Of a stretch of DNA of 34,320 bases, positions 1 to 8,428 are shown in pieces; position 1 is the stretch's first letter; each line of letters starts with the position of its first letter. The notes beneath the pieces are model-generated. The model was not told the DNA's origin, searched no databases, and saw only the letters and a list, made by a program, of their open reading frames with translations. Origin of the DNA: Bacteroidales bacterium (GTDB lineage: Bacteria > Bacteroidota > Bacteroidia > Bacteroidales > UBA10428); contig JAFGKY010000123.1 in NCBI GenBank assembly GCA_016928305.1, forward strand, positions 1 to 34,320, in the 5' to 3' direction. The position numbers and the translations under genes are program-made.

Positions 1-41
1 GGGTATTATACCCTCCGACTTCGTCGGGATTGTTCGACTTA

Positions 42-72
42 CAAATTTCAGTTCGCTCACTCCTGAAATTTG
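42..72. repeat. Perfect 10-bp inverted repeat (hairpin)
   Basis: Arms CAAATTTCAG (42-51) and CTGAAATTTG (63-72) are exact reverse complements around an 11-base loop. It could be the end of a transcript from outside the window or an intergenic palindrome. No T-run follows it directly, so a terminator role is unproven. Confidence 0.55.
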
Positions 73-252
73 AGTCTCACGAATAAAGGTCACCCGATGC
101 ATAACCTGCAGGAATTATAATAACCACAACCACCCCCCTTAGTGTCGCGAGATTGTAAAAATAAAAAATTATTGTGCAATTTATTGGTTTACAAATTACT
201 CACGATTACTCAGGATAAACCTGCGGCAGTGGGGGATTTGCATTCCTCCAAA

Positions 253-280
253 CTTTTCATTTTTCACTTTTCGTTTTTCA
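253..280. repeat. Four 7-bp T-rich tandem repeats upstream of thrA
   Basis: The units read CTTTTCA, TTTTTCA, CTTTTCG, TTTTTCA, and decay into a further degenerate unit after 280. The array lies about 75 bases before the thrA start. It resembles the other short tandem arrays at 10729, 21973 and 33629 in unit length and intergenic position. Confidence 0.6.
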
Positions 281-353
281 TTCTTCCATTCCTTTTTTTA
301 TCTCCATATCTGTATTATTTTTAACGTCTTAAAATTCTTTATAATTCTGTACG

Positions 354-2783
354 ATGAAAGTTTTAAAATTTGGCGGTACTTCCATAGGAACGGCCGAGAA
401 CATTCTCAGGATCAAAAAAATTATTGAGAACCAAAAGGAACCGGTGATAATAGTCATTTCAGCGTTGCATGGAGTGACCGACCAGCTGATTGAACTGTGC
501 ACGCATGCTGCTGCCAAGGATAAAAATTTTTTCAGGCTTTATAACGAGATTGAAATAAAGCATCTGGAAGCCATTAAAGCACTTTTTGAAGAACCTATGC
601 TTACGGAAGTGCAGTCGAGGATTAATTCCTACCTTAAAGAACTAAGCAATATAATCAACGGCGTATACCTACTGAATGACATCACGCCGAAAATACAGGA
701 TAAAGTATTGAGTTTCGGAGAGATCATGGCATCACACATCATCAGCAAAGTCATTGAAAATGGTGAAATGATCGATGCCAAAGGCCTAATCAGGACCAAC
801 TCAAATTTTGGCCACGCTACTGTTAATATGCCGTTGAGTTACCGTTTGATACGGTCGTTCTTCAAGAACTACAAAAAAACGGCTGTTATTCCCGGATTTA
901 TTGCAAGCAATGATAAAGGAGAAACCACCACGCTCGGACGCGGCGGATCGGATTATACGGCTTCTCTCATCACTGCCGCTCTTGACATACCAAGGATGGA
1001 GATATGGACCGACGTCGACGGCTTTATGACAGCCGATCCGAAAAAAGTCAAAAAGGCTTTTGCGATTGAATCACTTAGCTTTGCCGAAGCGATGGAATTA
1101 TCGCATTTTGGCGCCGAGGTAATCTATACTCCGACCATCCATCCGGCCTATCAGAAAAATATTGAAATCGCAATCAGAAATACCTTTAATCCGGAAGCAC
1201 CGGGAACCCTTATTTCCAAAGAATCAAAAGTTACCGGTGATACACTGATCAAAGGTATTTCCTCCATGGATGAGATCGACCTCATCACCCTTATGGGACC
1301 GGGTATGGTAGGTGTACAGGGTATCTCTTCGAGGCTTTTCAGCACACTGGCGGAGAATAACATCAATATCATTCTGATCACCCAGGCGTCTTCGGAATAT
1401 ACCATTACATTCGCCATCAATCCTGCCGATACCGATAAGGCCATAAAAGCGCTGGAACATCAATTTGAAAGCGAGATAAAACTCAGGAATGAACTCGTCA
1501 TCAGGTTGGAACGCGAACTATCGATAATAGCTATCGTAGGTGAGCGGATGAAGAACACGCCCGGCATTTCAGCCAACCTCTTTGCATCCCTTGGAAGAAA
1601 TGGTATTAGTGTTATTGCAACGGCACAGGGTTCCTCCGAACTGAATATTTCCATTGTCATAAAAAAAGATATCCTCATTAAAGCGCTGAATGTAATACAC
1701 GAAGGATTCTTCCTTTCGCACTATAAAGAACTGCATCTTTTTATAGCCGGTATTGGTAACGTCGGAGGCAGTCTGCTGAATCAGGTCCGCAGTCAGCACG
1801 AAACGCTGCTGAAGGATCATCATCTGAAAATCAACGTTATTGGTATCAGCGATGTAAAGAAAATGCTCATGAATCCGAACGGATTTGACCTTAAAAGCTA
1901 TCGTGACGAGCTTGAAAGAATGGGAGAAAAGTCAGATTTTGACCTCTTCGTGCAAAAAATGAAATACCTGAACCTGCGAAACAGCGTTTTTGTCGATTGC
2001 ACCGCGGACGCTTCCATACCTCAGCGATACACCAGTATACTTGGTTCCTTTGTTTCCATCGTAACAGCAAATAAAATCGCATGCTCATCGGAATACAAAT
2101 TGTACAAAGAGCTCAAGAAGACAGCCCGGGAAAAAAATGTTAAATTCATTTTTGAAACCAATGTGGGAGCCGGACTACCTATTATCAGCACCATAAACGA
2201 TCTGATCCGGAGCGGTGACAAGATCATACGGCTGGAAGCCGTTCTATCCGGCACCCTGAACTTCATTTTCAATACCATCAGTGAAACCGTCCCGCTAAGC
2301 AAAGCTATTGAGATGGCAAAGGAAAAAGGATTTTCCGAACCTGATCCCCGAATCGACCTGAGTGGCATTGACGTGAAACGGAAACTGCTCATCCTGTCCC
2401 GTGAATCAGGTTATGAATTTGAAGACTCCGATATCACCGTCAAACCTTTTCTTCCGAAGGAATGCTTTGAAGGATCACTGGATAACTTCTGGACAACCGT
2501 TCAGAAATATGATGCAGTGTTTGAGGAACGACGCAGGCAACTTGTAACGGAAAACAAGAAAATGCGTTTTGTTGCCCGTCTCGACCATGGAAAAGCAACC
2601 ATTGAACTTACAGAGGTTAATCATATGCATCCGGCATACCCGCTGGAAGGAAGCAATAATATCATTCTGATCACGACGGACAGGTATCACGAACAGCCCA
2701 TGGTGATACGCGGATATGGCGCAGGAGCTGATGTCACAGCAGCAGGTGTCTTTGCAGATATCATTCGTGTGGCCAACGTGTAG
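354..2783 (+). CDS. thrA: Bifunctional aspartate kinase / homoserine dehydrogenase
   Basis: This 809-residue protein catalyses steps 1 and 3 of the aspartate pathway: phosphorylation of L-aspartate and NAD(P)H-dependent reduction of aspartate semialdehyde to homoserine. The amino-acid kinase signature KFGGTS is at residues 5-10. Paired ACT regulatory domains occupy roughly residues 300-450. A Rossmann motif G466-x-G468-x-x-G471 opens the homoserine dehydrogenase half, which contains the family stretch LSGTLNFIF. Length and domain order match the ThrA/MetL fusion family. Feedback control by threonine through the ACT domains is expected from the family and not shown here. The gene heads a cluster with a HAD phosphatase and thrC. 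Aspartate semialdehyde dehydrogenase is not in the window. Confidence 0.96.
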   Translation: MKVLKFGGTSIGTAENILRIKKIIENQKEPVIIVISALHGVTDQLIELCTHAAAKDKNFFRLYNEIEIKHLEAIKALFEEPMLTEVQSRINSYLKELSNIINGVYLLNDITPKIQDKVLSFGEIMASHIISKVIENGEMIDAKGLIRTNSNFGHATVNMPLSYRLIRSFFKNYKKTAVIPGFIASNDKGETTTLGRGGSDYTASLITAALDIPRMEIWTDVDGFMTADPKKVKKAFAIESLSFAEAMELSHFGAEVIYTPTIHPAYQKNIEIAIRNTFNPEAPGTLISKESKVTGDTLIKGISSMDEIDLITLMGPGMVGVQGISSRLFSTLAENNINIILITQASSEYTITFAINPADTDKAIKALEHQFESEIKLRNELVIRLERELSIIAIVGERMKNTPGISANLFASLGRNGISVIATAQGSSELNISIVIKKDILIKALNVIHEGFFLSHYKELHLFIAGIGNVGGSLLNQVRSQHETLLKDHHLKINVIGISDVKKMLMNPNGFDLKSYRDELERMGEKSDFDLFVQKMKYLNLRNSVFVDCTADASIPQRYTSILGSFVSIVTANKIACSSEYKLYKELKKTAREKNVKFIFETNVGAGLPIISTINDLIRSGDKIIRLEAVLSGTLNFIFNTISETVPLSKAIEMAKEKGFSEPDPRIDLSGIDVKRKLLILSRESGYEFEDSDITVKPFLPKECFEGSLDNFWTTVQKYDAVFEERRRQLVTENKKMRFVARLDHGKATIELTEVNHMHPAYPLEGSNNIILITTDRYHEQPMVIRGYGAGADVTAAGVFADIIRVANV

Positions 2784-2793
2784 CGACCTTCCT

Positions 2794-3456
2794 ATGATCA
2801 ACGCTGTAATATTTGACCTCGACGGTATCATCATTGAGTCGGAACCCCTCTGGAAGGAAGTCGAGAAAAAGGTATTTGCCGGGATCGGGTTGAATCTCAC
2901 CACGGAAATGTGCCGGCGTACCATTGGACTGGATACATATGATACCATTAAATTCTGGTATGCTGAAAGACCCTGGACAGGTAAGGACTTCGATCAGTTG
3001 TACCACGAGATCATAGAATCCATGCGTGTGACCATGCTTGAAAAAGTTGAACTCAAGGAGGGATTTTCGGAAATACTGCAAATGATGAAGCAAAAATCAT
3101 TGCCGGTCGCTGTGGCAACCTCTTCACCTGAGGTATTGATCCGTACAGCACTGAATAAATTCGGTATCCTCGGGGAATTTGACATAATTAACTCAAGTGA
3201 AAAGGAAGAATACGGGAAACCTCATCCGGGCGTATACCTGACGACCTCCCGTAAGCTGGGTGAAGATCCCCGGAACTGCCTGGCATTCGAAGACTCCTTT
3301 AACGGGGCCATTGCCGCCAAAGCTGCACGCATGAAAGTGGTCACTGTTCCGGATGCCGGAGATTTCAATGACAGACGTTTTGATTTTTCTGACTTAAAGC
3401 TATCTTCGCTACATGAATTTACGGAAGAAAAATTCGACCTGTTAAATAATCGCTAA
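2794..3456 (+). CDS. HAD-superfamily sugar-phosphatase-like hydrolase (HxpB/beta-phosphoglucomutase type)
   Basis: I chose the ATG at 2794, 10 bases after the thrA stop, because the HAD motif I (F7-D8-L9-D10-G11) then sits at the very N-terminus. The open frame extends upstream to 2716 but would only add residues overlapping thrA. Motif II is seen as VATSSP, motif III lysine in GKPHPGVYL, and motif IV as FEDSFNG. The cap insertion between motifs I and II is of the four-helix C1 type. Relatives dephosphorylate small phosphosugars such as 2-deoxyglucose-6-phosphate. Its place between thrA and thrC, where some Bacteroidota carry a homoserine kinase, suggests a link to amino-acid metabolism, but the substrate cannot be deduced from sequence. 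Confidence 0.85.
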   Translation: MINAVIFDLDGIIIESEPLWKEVEKKVFAGIGLNLTTEMCRRTIGLDTYDTIKFWYAERPWTGKDFDQLYHEIIESMRVTMLEKVELKEGFSEILQMMKQKSLPVAVATSSPEVLIRTALNKFGILGEFDIINSSEKEEYGKPHPGVYLTTSRKLGEDPRNCLAFEDSFNGAIAAKAARMKVVTVPDAGDFNDRRFDFSDLKLSSLHEFTEEKFDLLNNR

Positions 3457-3475
3457 TCAATTTTTACTGCATTCC

Positions 3476-4846
3476 ATGGCACAGCCTATACGATATTACT
3501 CGACCAATCTAAAAGCCCCCGGGGTTTCCTTTAAAGAAGCGTTACTGAAAGGACTGGCTCCCGATGGCGGATTGTACATGCCGGAAAGGATGCCGATCAT
3601 TGATGAAACAGAGTTTAAAACTTTTTCGGGCAAAGCCTATCATGAAATCGCCTTGGCCATGTTAAAGAAATTCCTCGGCGATGAAATTCCTGACGATATC
3701 CTGCTGAACATGACCAGGGATGCTTATAATTTTGAGGTTCCGATAGAGCCGGTCTGTGAAAGAAAATACCTTATGCGGCTTGACCAGGGACCTACTGCTT
3801 CCTTTAAAGATTTTGCCGCACGCATGATGGGGCGCCTGATGCAATATTTCCTGCACCGTGAAAACCGAAACATGCTTATACTGACAGCCACTTCGGGTGA
3901 TACCGGAAGTGCCATTGCCAATGCTTTTTATGAGCTTAAAAATATCCGGGTTGTTATTCTTTTCCCTGAAAAAGAGGTTACCGAACGGCAGCGAAAGCAG
4001 ATGACAACACTCGGTAAGAACATTCAGATTATCGGTATTGAAGGTAAATTTGATAACTGTCAGGCATTGGTAAAACAAGCCTTTTCAGATTCCGGACTCC
4101 AGTTACTGAACCTGTCCTCTGCCAATTCCATCAATATCGGAAGACTGATCCCGCAATCCTTTTATTATGTATATGCTGCCTCAAGACTCCTAAAGGATAA
4201 ACAGGAAAAGATCATCTTTTCAGTGCCATCAGGTAATTTCGGCAATCTGATGGGAGGGCTGACGGCACTTCATATGGGGTTACCGGTAAAGAAATTCATT
4301 GTTTCAACCAATGAAAATGATGAGGTACCGGTGTATTTCCGGACCGGGAAATACAAAACCATTGTGCCATCAAAAAACTGCATCTCAAGTGCTATGAACG
4401 TGGGACATCCGAGCAACATGGCCAGGGTCATCGCTCTTTATGGCGGAATCATGAACGAACAGGGCGTAATCGTGAAAGAACCTGATGCAGAGCGGATCAA
4501 ACGCGACTTGTACGGGATAAGCATCAGCGATAAGGAAACAAAGGCCACCATTCAATCGGTTTACGAACGGCATGGCATACTGATCGAACCCCACGGTGCC
4601 GTAGGATGGGCCGGAATGCAAGAGTATTTTAAGGATGTACCCGCTGATGCCTCACCTTCTCAACCGGCAGTATGTCTTGAAACAGCCCATCCGGCCAAGT
4701 TCCCGGCTGAAATAAAAGACCTGCTGGATATTGATCCTGAACTCCCGAAAAGCTTGCAGGGATTGGATGAAAAGGAAGAATCATGGGATACCCTGAAGCC
4801 GGATTACAGCCTGCTGAAAAAATACCTGCTGGAAAAGTACGCTTAA
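3476..4846 (+). CDS. thrC: Threonine synthase
   Basis: This 456-residue PLP-dependent enzyme converts O-phosphohomoserine to threonine. The N-terminus shows the family pattern RYYSTN...GLAPDGGLYMPE. The PLP-binding lysine is K111 within TASFKDFAARMM, and the phosphate/PLP loop is seen in SGDTGSA. Length is normal for the ThrC family. It starts 20 bases after the HAD gene, so it is probably co-transcribed with thrA. Its substrate must come from a homoserine phosphorylating enzyme; the nearest candidate is the ThrH-type gene downstream. Confidence 0.96.
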   Translation: MAQPIRYYSTNLKAPGVSFKEALLKGLAPDGGLYMPERMPIIDETEFKTFSGKAYHEIALAMLKKFLGDEIPDDILLNMTRDAYNFEVPIEPVCERKYLMRLDQGPTASFKDFAARMMGRLMQYFLHRENRNMLILTATSGDTGSAIANAFYELKNIRVVILFPEKEVTERQRKQMTTLGKNIQIIGIEGKFDNCQALVKQAFSDSGLQLLNLSSANSINIGRLIPQSFYYVYAASRLLKDKQEKIIFSVPSGNFGNLMGGLTALHMGLPVKKFIVSTNENDEVPVYFRTGKYKTIVPSKNCISSAMNVGHPSNMARVIALYGGIMNEQGVIVKEPDAERIKRDLYGISISDKETKATIQSVYERHGILIEPHGAVGWAGMQEYFKDVPADASPSQPAVCLETAHPAKFPAEIKDLLDIDPELPKSLQGLDEKEESWDTLKPDYSLLKKYLLEKYA

Positions 4847-5002
4847 TTCAATTGGTATCATTCTCTCGCCATGGTCATCTGCAACCATTTATATAACAGA
4901 TATTCGAAGACTTGAAGAATTTATTATTTCGCAAGGCCATTCAACATTCTTAAGCAAGGGTTATAGCAAATAGGATTTTTTTCCTTATTTTGCCCCCTTA
5001 TT

Positions 5003-5635
5003 ATGAATTCTAAGTTCACGATGAAAAAATTACACGCGGTATGTTCCGATCTTGAAGGTGTTTGGGTACCTGAAGTATGGATCAACGTTGCTAAGAAAAC
5101 AGGGATTGAGGAACTGCGTTTTACGACACGCGATATCAAGGATTACGATGAATTGATGCGCCACCGGATAAGGATACTCAAAGAAAAAAGCTTAACGCTG
5201 CAGGACATCCAAAAGGTTATTAGCACAATTAAGCCGCTTGACGGAGCATTGGAAATGATCGAATGGCTCAAGCAACATACCCGGTTTATTGTGGTATCGG
5301 ATACTTTTGTTGAATTTGCCGGTCCGCTTCTGGCACAGCTTAACTGGCCCCTGTTGTTCTGTCACTCCCTTGAAGTGGATGCTGAAGGAAATATCATCGG
5401 ATATAACCTCCGGCAGAAAGATTCAAAGAGAAAAACCGTTGAGGCATTGAAAATCCTTAATTATCAGGTAATTGCTTTTGGTGATTCTTATAATGATGTC
5501 AGCATGCTGAAAGAAGCCGACGAAGCCATACTGTTCCGCCCACCGCAAAATGTAATTAACGACTTTCCCGAACTCACAGTTATGCATGAATACAGTGAGC
5601 TGAAAAAATACCTTACCGCACACTTCGGAATCTGA
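5003..5635 (+). CDS. thrH: ThrH-type phosphoserine phosphatase / homoserine phosphotransferase
   Basis: A 210-residue HAD protein very like Pseudomonas ThrH, which hydrolyses phosphoserine and can also transfer its phosphate to homoserine. The nucleophile motif is D16-L-E18-G rather than the usual DxD, a ThrH hallmark, followed by VWVPEVWI. Further matches are TTRDIKDYDELM, VVSDTFVEFAGPL, the stretch YNLRQKDSKRK and the metal-binding GDSYND. ATG 5021 (MKKLHAV) is an equally good start and nearer the usual family N-terminus. The gene is 156 bases downstream of thrC on the same strand. Together these suggest it supplies O-phosphohomoserine for ThrC or makes serine. Assignment to the family is firm, but which reaction dominates is inference. 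Confidence 0.9.
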   Translation: MNSKFTMKKLHAVCSDLEGVWVPEVWINVAKKTGIEELRFTTRDIKDYDELMRHRIRILKEKSLTLQDIQKVISTIKPLDGALEMIEWLKQHTRFIVVSDTFVEFAGPLLAQLNWPLLFCHSLEVDAEGNIIGYNLRQKDSKRKTVEALKILNYQVIAFGDSYNDVSMLKEADEAILFRPPQNVINDFPELTVMHEYSELKKYLTAHFGI

Positions 5636-5817
5636 TTTTGTAATAATCCTATATCCTGCATCACCCAATAGTAATAAATGGTATTCAATCCCACAGCAAG
5701 CTCTGGACTGATTTTTCTGCAGTAAGCCAGGGTGAATCTAATCAGGCTTCTCGTCCGCCGAAGCAGAACGCGAAGGTGGATTGAAAGTGAAAAATACCGG
5801 GTATCCGTTATCAATGC

Positions 5818-6450
5818 TTATGTGTAAAAGAACAATGTCTCCAGTTCATTGCGCAGGTTGACATAGTTTATAACCACGTCATCGGGAACTCTTAACAATA
5901 TGGGAGAAAAATTCAGAATGCCTTTTATACCTGCCGAAACCAGTTTATCACATATCTCCTGCCCCGCTATATCGGGCACTGCAATAATCGCTGTTTTAAC
6001 TCCGTATTTCTTTACAATCTCGGGAATCATATCGGAAGGGTAAGTTGGAATGGCAAATTTCTTTGAGTACTTTGAAGGATCAAGATCAAACCCGGCAATG
6101 ATGTTAATTTTGTTCTCCCTGAATCCCTGGTAATTGATCAGGGCATTTCCAATGTTACCCATACCGATAAGGATAACCTTCCGCTCGCCGTTTTGTTTAA
6201 AAATACCGTTAATAGCATTAAGCAGATATTCAATATCATAACCTCCGCGTTTGCTGCCTTTGAGCTGGAACAATGAAAAATCTTTCCGCACTTGTTCTGC
6301 CGTAACGCCGGCTTCTTCACCAAGGTTATAGGAAAATACTTTCTCGAATCCCAGCCGCTGAAACTTTAACAGGCAGAACCGGTAATGCAAAAACCTCTTT
6401 AATATCTTATGGCTGATCGTATGCACCGGAATATTAAAATTGCAATGCAA
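5818..6450 (-). CDS. rex: Redox-sensing transcriptional repressor Rex
   Basis: A 210-residue Rex-family repressor. An N-terminal winged helix covers about residues 10-75 and includes the recognition segment GVTAEQVRKDFSLF. The NADH-binding Rossmann domain has G96-M-G98-N-I-G101. The C-terminus (LETLFFYT) fits the domain-swapped helix. Rex binds operators when NAD+ is abundant and is released by NADH. No ATG begins the frame: TTG 6450 opens it, and GTG 6426 fits the family N-terminus better (VHTISHKILKRF). The gene is divergent from the membrane hydrogenase operon. A perfect Rex-type operator occurs before the hox operon (27132-27149) and a degenerate one before the mbh operon (6564-6582), which makes both likely targets. 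Confidence 0.93.
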   Translation of the reverse strand: MHCNFNIPVHTISHKILKRFLHYRFCLLKFQRLGFEKVFSYNLGEEAGVTAEQVRKDFSLFQLKGSKRGGYDIEYLLNAINGIFKQNGERKVILIGMGNIGNALINYQGFRENKINIIAGFDLDPSKYSKKFAIPTYPSDMIPEIVKKYGVKTAIIAVPDIAGQEICDKLVSAGIKGILNFSPILLRVPDDVVINYVNLRNELETLFFYT

Positions 6451-6527
6451 TCATGAAATGTGACTGTGACTATTTAAAAAAAGTAAAAATTAACAGAGAA
6501 AAGTGAATTGTTATAAAAAATCATTGG

Positions 6528-6535
6528 CAAAGCTA
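6528..6535 (-). promoter_or_regulatory. Predicted -7 promoter element for rex
   Basis: On the minus strand the octamer reads TAGCTTTG, an exact match to the Bacteroidota TAnnTTTG element, about 100 bases before the likely rex start. No matching TTTG was found at the usual -33 distance, so the call rests on one element. Confidence 0.45.
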
Positions 6536-6550
6536 ATAATTTGTTCTATA

Positions 6551-6558
6551 TTTATTTG
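6551..6558 (+). promoter_or_regulatory. Weak -7 promoter element for the membrane hydrogenase operon
   Basis: TTTATTTG matches five of the six fixed positions of TAnnTTTG and lies 30 bases before the first gene of the operon. A candidate Rex site starts five bases downstream, over the expected transcription start. The -33 element is not recognisable. Confidence 0.35.
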
Positions 6559-6563
6559 CTTTA

Positions 6564-6582
6564 TTGTGAATAAAAAGTACAA
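6564..6582 (+). promoter_or_regulatory. Candidate degenerate Rex operator, membrane hydrogenase operon
   Basis: The sequence TTGTGAATAAAAAGTACAA has a perfect left half-site TTGTGAA and a weaker right half AGTACAA; outer arms ATTGT/ACAAT pair exactly. Overall length is 19, one base longer than the 18-bp Rex consensus. Its position just before the first gene, opposite rex, is right for repression. It is weaker than the site at 27132-27149. Confidence 0.45.
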
Positions 6583-6588
6583 TAAATT

Positions 6589-7593
6589 ATGAGATATGCC
6601 TTCCAATTAAAAATTGAGGACTGGCACTCACTCCTGCTGGATTTATCCGGGGAGAATACTGTTTATGTTCCGGTTAGATCGCATAAAGATATTGATTATA
6701 AGATATTTACAAAGGATATTTCACAGGTTGTTTATAATGTTGCAAAGCCCGTAACACCTTTAAAAAGTTTCCTGCTTCCGGTTAAAGAAAATGTTGTTAT
6801 TGAGAAAAAAAATAACAATAAACAGGTTATTATTGGTATACCTGCCTGTGATCTGAAAGCTCTCGGGATACTTGATGAAATCTACCTTGATACAAATTTC
6901 CCTGATCCGTTTTATAAAGACAGAAGGGAAAGATCGGTGCTGATCGGAACCGATTGTTATGAAGTCTGTGAAGACTGTCATTGCACCACTTATGGTGTTG
7001 AACCTTATCCGGCTGACCATGCAGATGCTTCCATATCACTTATAGACAAGGACATTATTGTGGCAGTGCACACGGACAAAGGGGAAGAATTGCTGAAACA
7101 GGCGTCTGCAATTTATAATCCACAGGAGCCGCGGTCGGAAATCCTTACGATTATTGAAGGCAAAAGGAATGAATCCAAAAAGCGATTACGGGAAAACAAC
7201 CCGACATTGCCCGATTATCAAACCACCGGAGAACTGATAAAAAAGTCTTCCGATGATATCTGGATGAAACATTCCAGAACCTGTGTTTCATGTGGCGCAT
7301 GTGCTGTCATCTGTCCTACCTGCACCTGCTTCCTGTTGATTGATCGCCCTGATTTTGAAAAGGTCAGACAGGTGGACGCCTGTCAATATCCGGGATTTGA
7401 GCGAATTGCAGCCGGGGAAGATCCTTTGCATAAGAAATTCATCCGTTTCCGGAACCGGTATTTGTGCAAATATGTCTGGAAGCCCGAAAGTTTTAATTCT
7501 ATTGCCTGTACAGGATGTGGAAGGTGTATCGAGAGCTGTATCGGTAACATCAGCAAAAATAAAATATTCATCGAAATGAATGCTACAACATAA
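6589..7593 (+). CDS. Sulfhydrogenase beta-subunit-like iron-sulfur protein (HydB/AsrA family)
   Basis: A 334-residue electron-transfer subunit of the family that includes the beta subunit of archaeal soluble hydrogenases and AsrA of anaerobic sulfite reductase. Two ferredoxin-type [4Fe-4S] motifs are complete: C232/C235/C238/C242 and C307/C310/C313/C317. A third cysteine-rich site, PACD at 86-88 plus DCYEVCEDCHC at 122-132, matches the extra cluster site of this family. In known complexes it wires a flavin subunit (gamma) to a hydrogenase core. It is followed by that gamma subunit, and both precede a membrane-bound group 4 hydrogenase rather than the usual group 3b alpha/delta pair. First gene of the operon. 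Confidence 0.88.
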   Translation: MRYAFQLKIEDWHSLLLDLSGENTVYVPVRSHKDIDYKIFTKDISQVVYNVAKPVTPLKSFLLPVKENVVIEKKNNNKQVIIGIPACDLKALGILDEIYLDTNFPDPFYKDRRERSVLIGTDCYEVCEDCHCTTYGVEPYPADHADASISLIDKDIIVAVHTDKGEELLKQASAIYNPQEPRSEILTIIEGKRNESKKRLRENNPTLPDYQTTGELIKKSSDDIWMKHSRTCVSCGACAVICPTCTCFLLIDRPDFEKVRQVDACQYPGFERIAAGEDPLHKKFIRFRNRYLCKYVWKPESFNSIACTGCGRCIESCIGNISKNKIFIEMNATT

Positions 7594-7597
7594 CCGT

Positions 7598-8428
7598 ATG
7601 ATGATGGCATCAGACAGCAACATATATAAGCCGATTAAGGCGAGTGTGGAAAGAGTTATTGATGAGTCGCCCATGATCAAGTCATTGGTGCTGATACCTG
7701 AGCATGATTTTTCTTTTAAAACCGGAGAATTCATTGAACTTACCATTAACGGTTTTGGGGAGGCTCCGTTCACTCCTTCCTCTTCTCCGCTGGAAAAGAA
7801 AAGACTGGAGGTGACGGTTATGAAGGCTGGTTATGTTACTGAAAAGATCCATGCTCTTATGCCGGGCGAAGTGGTTGGTATCAGGGGTCCCTTTGGACGT
7901 GGATACCCGGTAGAGAAATTTTATGGGAAAGAGGTTGTTATCCTGGGAGGCGGATGTGGTTTTGCACCCATAAGGTCATTACTCTACAACCTTATGGCAG
8001 AAAAGGAAAAGTTCAGGAAAGTTATATTGTGCTATGGATCAAAAACTCCTGAAGATTGTATCTATAAACCTTTTGTTAATGAGTTAAGAAAGGTGGAAGG
8101 TTTTGAAATATACCGTAGTGTTGATAAGGCTGATGAATCTTGGGATGAAAGGGAGGGTGTGGTGACGGTTTTACTCGATGATATCAGGGTGAATATCAGT
8201 AATTCGGTGGCCATCGTTTGCGGGCCACCGGTAATGATGAAATTTGGCACACTGAAATTGCTTGAGATGGGATATCCTGAAACAGATATCTACCTCTCCA
8301 TGGAAAAGAACATGTCATGCGGACTGGGAAAGTGTGGACATTGTATGATGGGTAAATATTATGTTTGTAAAGACGGACCGGTGTTTACCTATGATGAGAT
8401 AAAAGAGCAGCCGGGTATCTGGTTATAA
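7598..8428 (+). CDS. Sulfhydrogenase gamma-subunit-like FAD/NAD(P)-binding reductase (HydG/AsrB/PyrK type)
   Basis: A ferredoxin-reductase-type flavoprotein that in its family moves electrons between NAD(P)H and iron-sulfur clusters. Numbering from the ATG at 7580, the FAD region contains GEAPFTPSSSP (60-70), the nucleotide-binding loop is GGGCGFAP (123-130), a second pyridine-nucleotide motif is CGPPVMM, and a [2Fe-2S] site is C247/C252/C255/C263. I prefer the ATG at 7598, five bases after the preceding stop; ATGs at 7580, 7601 and 7604 are alternatives. The sequence does not settle NADH versus NADPH. Its pairing with the beta-like subunit at the head of a membrane hydrogenase operon gives that complex a predicted soluble NAD(P)H site. 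Confidence 0.88.
   Translation: MMMASDSNIYKPIKASVERVIDESPMIKSLVLIPEHDFSFKTGEFIELTINGFGEAPFTPSSSPLEKKRLEVTVMKAGYVTEKIHALMPGEVVGIRGPFGRGYPVEKFYGKEVVILGGGCGFAPIRSLLYNLMAEKEKFRKVILCYGSKTPEDCIYKPFVNELRKVEGFEIYRSVDKADESWDEREGVVTVLLDDIRVNISNSVAIVCGPPVMMKFGTLKLLEMGYPETDIYLSMEKNMSCGLGKCGHCMMGKYYVCKDGPVFTYDEIKEQPGIWL

Larger units (their letters stand above)
1..353. other. Non-coding region upstream of thrA
   Basis: I see no convincing gene here. It holds a short GC hairpin (arms 15-19 and 23-27), a perfect 10-bp inverted repeat CAAATTTCAG (42-51) / CTGAAATTTG (63-72), and a T-rich stretch of 7-bp near-repeats (253-280) before the thrA start. No attenuator-like leader peptide rich in Thr or Ile codons was recognised, and no clear TAnnTTTG promoter element was found. 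Confidence 0.6.

Noticed and set aside
142..324. Plus-strand 60-codon frame upstream of thrA as a leader peptide
   Set aside because: It runs through the T-rich repeat, has no Thr/Ile codon cluster, and no attenuator hairpins follow.
6505..6530. Second Rex site (TTGTTATAAAAAATCA) in the rex-mbh gap
   Set aside because: There is no acceptable right half-site, so only one arm resembles the consensus.
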